Of a DNA stretch of 46,219 bases, positions 43,170 to 46,219 are shown one piece after another. A program made the position numbers and the translations under genes. Source of the stretch: a candidate division BRC1 bacterium HGW-BRC1-1 (GTDB taxonomy: Bacteria > Sumerlaeota > Sumerlaeia > Sumerlaeales > Sumerlaeaceae); assembly GCA_002842095.1 (NCBI GenBank), contig PHCB01000006.1, positions 147,501 to 193,719 on the forward strand, in the 5' to 3' direction. Position 1 is the first letter of the stretch. Every line of letters starts with the position of its first letter. The notes under the pieces were generated by a model. It ran no database searches. It had not been told where the DNA came from and saw only the letters and a program-made list of their open reading frames with translations.

Positions 43170-43927
43170 CCTACACCATCAAACTGCCCGTTTTCGAGGG
43201 GCCGTTCGATCTGTTGCTCCATCTCATCAAGGTCAACGAGATGGACATCGCCGATATCCCCATTTCTGAAATCACGAAGCAGTACCTCAGCTACATCGAC
43301 GTGATGCGCGAGTTGGACCTGGAACTGGCGGGCGATTTCCTCGTGATGGCCGCGACCCTCATCCACCTGAAGGCGCGCACCCTCATGCCCGTACCTCCGG
43401 ACCTCGAGGAGCAGGAGGAGGAAATCTCCGAGATCATGTCGGCCCGCGAGCTCATGCGACAGCTTGTGGAATATCGCAAATACAAGGAAGCCGCCTCGGC
43501 CCTGCGCGAGCGCGAGGAGCAGGCCGCGCGGGTGCTCTTCCGCAACAGCACCTTCACGCTGGTGCCCGACGACGACGGCGCGGAGATTTCAGTCGACATC
43601 GCCCTGCTGTACAAGGCCTTCGCGCGTGTGCTGAAGTTTGTCGACCAGCCCGCCTACAAGCCCGGCATCAGCGAGCGGTTCACGGTGGAAGACAAGATCA
43701 ACCACATCGAAGACCTGACCCGATCCAACGAAACCGTGGACCTGATGCGGGTCTTCGAGCACTGCCTCAATCGCGCAGAAATTATTGTGACCTTTCTTGC
43801 CGTACTTGAATTGTGCCGCATGAAACGTATTCTCATCCGGCAGGACGCAGCATTCGACAATGTAATCATCACGGCCGCCGAAGGACAACTCGAGTATGAC
43901 ACCGAACACCCCCACTCCGAACCGTGA
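43166..43927 (+). CDS. scpA: Segregation and condensation protein A
   Basis: The kleisin subunit of the Smc-ScpAB condensin. The 253-residue protein has the N-terminal Smc-binding part with FEGPFDLLLHLI, LSYIDVMRELDLELAGDFLVMAATLIHLKA (start and end given), and the C-terminal winged helix with VTFLAVLELCRMKRILI. The start at 43166 is right after trpS in an ATGA overlap. It overlaps scpB by 32 bp. Its partner smc is not in the window. Confidence 0.95.
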   Translation: MTYTIKLPVFEGPFDLLLHLIKVNEMDIADIPISEITKQYLSYIDVMRELDLELAGDFLVMAATLIHLKARTLMPVPPDLEEQEEEISEIMSARELMRQLVEYRKYKEAASALREREEQAARVLFRNSTFTLVPDDDGAEISVDIALLYKAFARVLKFVDQPAYKPGISERFTVEDKINHIEDLTRSNETVDLMRVFEHCLNRAEIIVTFLAVLELCRMKRILIRQDAAFDNVIITAAEGQLEYDTEHPHSEP

Positions 43928-45053
43928 CGACATGACCGACGACGAAAACCCAGACTTTCCCTCCGAAGAAATGGAGGATGCGGAACAAGCCGAACAGTTA
44001 GCCGCCGAGGATGGCGAAGCCCCCGACGCGCAGAGCGATCTGGTCGACTCTGCCCATGCGGAATTGATCCGTCAGCCCGGGGATCACGACCCTGAAGACC
44101 CCGACCTGACTGAGTCGGACATGTCCGACCCATCCGACCCGTCTGACATCGCCCCCGACCCCGAGGAGGCCGAGCTGGCCGAGCTGGACCGCCGCAGCCG
44201 CCAGGGCGGCGAACATCTGGAACTGGTTCAGCAACTGGAGTTTATCGAACCCGCCAAGGGGCGCCGCACCAAGGCCACCCGCGAGGCCGAGGCCGACGAA
44301 GCCATCAATCTGACCAGCGTGGCGGAAGCGCGCTCCATCGTGGAGGCGTACCTCTTCACCACCAACGAACCGCTGAGCGTGGCCCGGCTGTCGCGCCTGA
44401 TGAACAACCTACACCCGCGCACCGTGCGCGGCCTGCTGCTGCAACTGCAGATAGAGTACGACGAACGCGCCGGCGGATTGCAGATCGTCGAGGTCGCCGG
44501 CGGCTTCCAGATGGCCACGCGCCCGCACTACGCCGAATGGCTGCTGCGCCTGCACCGCCACCGTCGGCGCTCGCCCCTCACCCCCGCCACGCTGGAAACG
44601 CTGGCCATCGTGGCCTACAAACAGCCCGTGACCAAGGCCGAACTAGAAACCGTGCGCGGCGTGGAAAGCACCGCGCCCCTGCGCACGCTGCAGGAGATCG
44701 GGCTCATCGAAGTGGGAGGCCGCCGCGAAGTCATCGGGCGTCCGCAGCTTTACGTGTCCACCGACCTTTTCCTGAAAACCTTCGCACTGAAATCCCTCGC
44801 GGAACTTCCCACCATTTCGGAACTGAAACATCTCTTCGCCGAGGAACAGAAGATTCAGGTGAAGTCTGCAGCAGAGGCAACGCCACCACCGCCTCCCACT
44901 GAACCTGAGGCTGCGGAGAACAATCCTGACGGCGAGGAAAACGATAACGAAACCGGCGAGGATGTCGATAAAACGGTGACCGATCCGCACCCGGATGAGG
45001 TTGAGTCATCCGACGACCCCGACCTCGACGACGACTTCGACGAAACCAACTAA
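43896..45053 (+). CDS. scpB: Segregation and condensation protein B, acidic tails
   Basis: The winged-helix partner of ScpA. The core (about 145-310) has VEAYLFTTNEPLSVARL, LETLAIVAYKQPVTKAELE, and VGGRREVIGRPQLYVST. Unusually it has long acidic tails: residues about 13-105 (Asp/Glu/Ser/Pro) and about 325-385 (with DDPDLDDDFDE at the end). These bring it to 385 residues, against about 190 for the basic form. The N-tail DNA has a perfect 16-bp palindrome (44114-44129) and three 9-bp units TCCGACCCN (44124-44150). A later ATG at 43932 is possible. Confidence 0.88.
   Translation: MTPNTPTPNRDDMTDDENPDFPSEEMEDAEQAEQLAAEDGEAPDAQSDLVDSAHAELIRQPGDHDPEDPDLTESDMSDPSDPSDIAPDPEEAELAELDRRSRQGGEHLELVQQLEFIEPAKGRRTKATREAEADEAINLTSVAEARSIVEAYLFTTNEPLSVARLSRLMNNLHPRTVRGLLLQLQIEYDERAGGLQIVEVAGGFQMATRPHYAEWLLRLHRHRRRSPLTPATLETLAIVAYKQPVTKAELETVRGVESTAPLRTLQEIGLIEVGGRREVIGRPQLYVSTDLFLKTFALKSLAELPTISELKHLFAEEQKIQVKSAAEATPPPPPTEPEAAENNPDGEENDNETGEDVDKTVTDPHPDEVESSDDPDLDDDFDETN
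44114..44150 (+). repeat. Palindrome and 9-bp units inside scpB
   Basis: GTCGGACA/TGTCCGAC is a perfect 16-bp palindrome (44114-44129). Overlapping its end are three units TCCGACCCA, TCCGACCCG, TCTGACATC (9-bp period, in frame; they encode Ser-Asp-Pro-Ser-Asp-Pro-Ser-Asp-Ile). Confidence 0.65.
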
Positions 45054-45079
45054 GCGCCCCGCCCCACCAGCCACCCTCC

Positions 45080-46024
45080 ATGCCGATCTCTCCCGCAAAA
45101 AAACGCGCCATCATTGGGGCCACCATTACCCTCCTCTGGGTCGTTATGATGTTCCTCCTCGTGCGCGACAATATCATCCCGCAACGTCGCGCCCAGAACC
45201 TCGCGGCCACCTCCATCGACCCGGCCACCCTCACCGCCAACTGGCATGACATCGAAGAGCCCATGCTCATCCGCTTTAAAAACAAAGGCATCGGAGGCGC
45301 CCTCACACGCATTACCCGCGCCGACACCACCGCCACCCTTTACCATGCCGACATGCGCTTCATCCTGAACCTCGACATGCTTGACCTGTCGCGCCGCGTG
45401 CAAATCAATGCCCAGGCCGAGCTCAATTCTGGTTTCAATCTCAGCAAGTTTCACCTCGAGGGCAACCTTGCCGCCCTTACCATGAGCATCACCGGCGTTG
45501 AGCACAACGGCGAGCTTCTCATCGAAGTGCGCCACGGCGACGAAACACCCGCCCGCGCCCGCTACACGATGGACAAGAGCATCTCCTTCCTCGAAGCCGT
45601 GCGCCCGCTGGCCCTGCGCAATTTCAAAATCGAAACCGGCGCCGCCATCTCGCTGCCCGTGGTCGATCCCGTCTGGAGCATGGAACTCGGCACCGCCGAA
45701 ATAAGCGTGGGGCCCCGGGAGAAAATCGAACTGACCAGCGGCACCGTGGAAGCCTTCCGGGTGGAAACGCGCCTCAACGACATCGTCTCGTCGAGTTGGG
45801 TCGACGAACAGGGCTTGACCCTCCGCAGGCAAATCGCCGGAGGGTTCACCCTCGACCGCGCCGACCTGGCCGAGGTCCTGCGTGCCGCACCCCACATCAA
45901 CAAACCCGCCGAACCGTATGGACTGAACCCCGCCGACTTTGCCGACATCACCCCCCGCCCCCTGAAATCCATAGCCGACCCCGGCAGTTCACCCCTCGCG
46001 GTCCTCAGCCAATTCGCGCAATAA
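45080..46024 (+). CDS. Membrane-anchored protein of unknown function
   Basis: A 314-residue protein with a short basic start, one helix (about 9-27, AIIGATITLLWVVMMFLLV) and an extracytoplasmic beta-rich body. A conserved-looking segment FRVETRLNDIVSSSWVDEQG is followed by LRRQIAGGFTLDRAD, which is like the part of transglutaminase-linked proteins that precedes a processing site. No catalytic motif is visible. It lies 26 nt after scpB and may be in the same operon. I do not recognise the family. After it (46025-46219) there is only pyrimidine-rich, low-complexity DNA with the 9-bp units noted at 46061-46087. Confidence 0.65.
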   Translation: MPISPAKKRAIIGATITLLWVVMMFLLVRDNIIPQRRAQNLAATSIDPATLTANWHDIEEPMLIRFKNKGIGGALTRITRADTTATLYHADMRFILNLDMLDLSRRVQINAQAELNSGFNLSKFHLEGNLAALTMSITGVEHNGELLIEVRHGDETPARARYTMDKSISFLEAVRPLALRNFKIETGAAISLPVVDPVWSMELGTAEISVGPREKIELTSGTVEAFRVETRLNDIVSSSWVDEQGLTLRRQIAGGFTLDRADLAEVLRAAPHINKPAEPYGLNPADFADITPRPLKSIADPGSSPLAVLSQFAQ

Positions 46025-46060
46025 GCCCCCGTACCTCCACCATTCCCCTCCCCCCCTTCG

Positions 46061-46087
46061 TCCCATCCTTCCCATGCTTCCCAGCAC
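46061..46087 (-). repeat. Three 9-bp units TCCCATNNN-type
   Basis: The units TCCCATCCT, TCCCATGCT and TCCCAGCAC follow the last gene. They have the same period and type as the array at 41307-41378. Confidence 0.6.
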
Positions 46088-46219
46088 CTACCATACATAA
46101 TGCCTTGCTCTTTTCCCCGCACCCCTGCAATAACACCACCCACATCGCGTAATACAAACCACGGGGGAACGCTCACCCCGCCCCCCACTGCCCCACACCC
46201 CATCCCCCAATTCTCCGAC

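Noticed and set aside
42425-43927. Open frame of 500 codons that would fuse part of the trpS region to ScpA
   Set aside because: The first half is a shadow of trpS in another frame. ScpA starts at the ATG at 43166 in an ATGA overlap.

Overview
The window is about 60% G+C bacterial chromosome, densely packed with operons on both strands. I see no phage, transposase, rRNA or CRISPR. The cell is probably diderm and non-photosynthetic: there are lipoproteins with lipoboxes, secreted beta-propellers, a prepilin with the N-terminus seen in many uncultured phyla, futalosine-pathway menaquinone synthesis (MqnD), and an NtrB/NtrC pair with a matching sigma-54 promoter. The overall style resembles genomes of uncultured phyla such as Sumerlaeota or Hydrogenedentota. 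That placement is inference and could be wrong.

Layout. 1-3450: a truncated membrane protein, a type-4 uracil-DNA glycosylase, tRNA-Val(GAC), an AI-2E/PerM family permease, then a non-coding interval with a nested stem structure. 3450-7046: mqnD, an AmpG/PucC-like MFS protein with an extracytoplasmic insert and an apparent ATT start codon, then a non-coding cluster of hairpins and inverted repeats. 7047-13702: a zinc-less MDR oxidoreductase, a secreted C39-like protein, and two divergent secreted beta-propeller proteins that share an unusual C-terminal W-x-M-Y signature. 13714-19939: a seven-gene minus-strand operon (radical SAM, Ycf46-like AAA+, DUF1257/Ycf35-like, DUF2997, zinc-ribbon membrane protein, TPR protein, PilT-like ATPase). 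It is preceded in the map by inverted arrays of a 9-bp unit.

20064-26500: pyrD, an acidic unknown, a prepilin-like protein, an SGNH hydrolase, rpsB (without tsf next to it), tmk and two small lipoproteins. 26601-32598: an NtrB-like kinase and NtrC-like activator, convergent with a large FN3-repeat lipoprotein whose gene has a near-consensus -24/-12 promoter. 32615-35582: serS, a small Cys-rich protein and pyrC, all minus strand. 35752-39312: cdaA, a YbbR/CdaR protein, pdxJ and an ElyC/SanA-type DUF218 protein. 39554-46024: rny, then a tight run of site-2 protease, trpS, scpA, scpB and an unknown membrane-anchored protein.

The most interesting parts are: (1) the Ycf46/DUF1257/DUF2997 module, known from cyanobacteria and plastids, here joined to a COG1313-type radical SAM enzyme, a TPR protein and a PilT-like motor ATPase; (2) the sigma-54 promoter linking the FN3 lipoprotein to the adjacent two-component system; (3) 9-bp-period arrays placed as inverted pairs between operons; (4) the shared C-terminal motif of the two secreted propellers.
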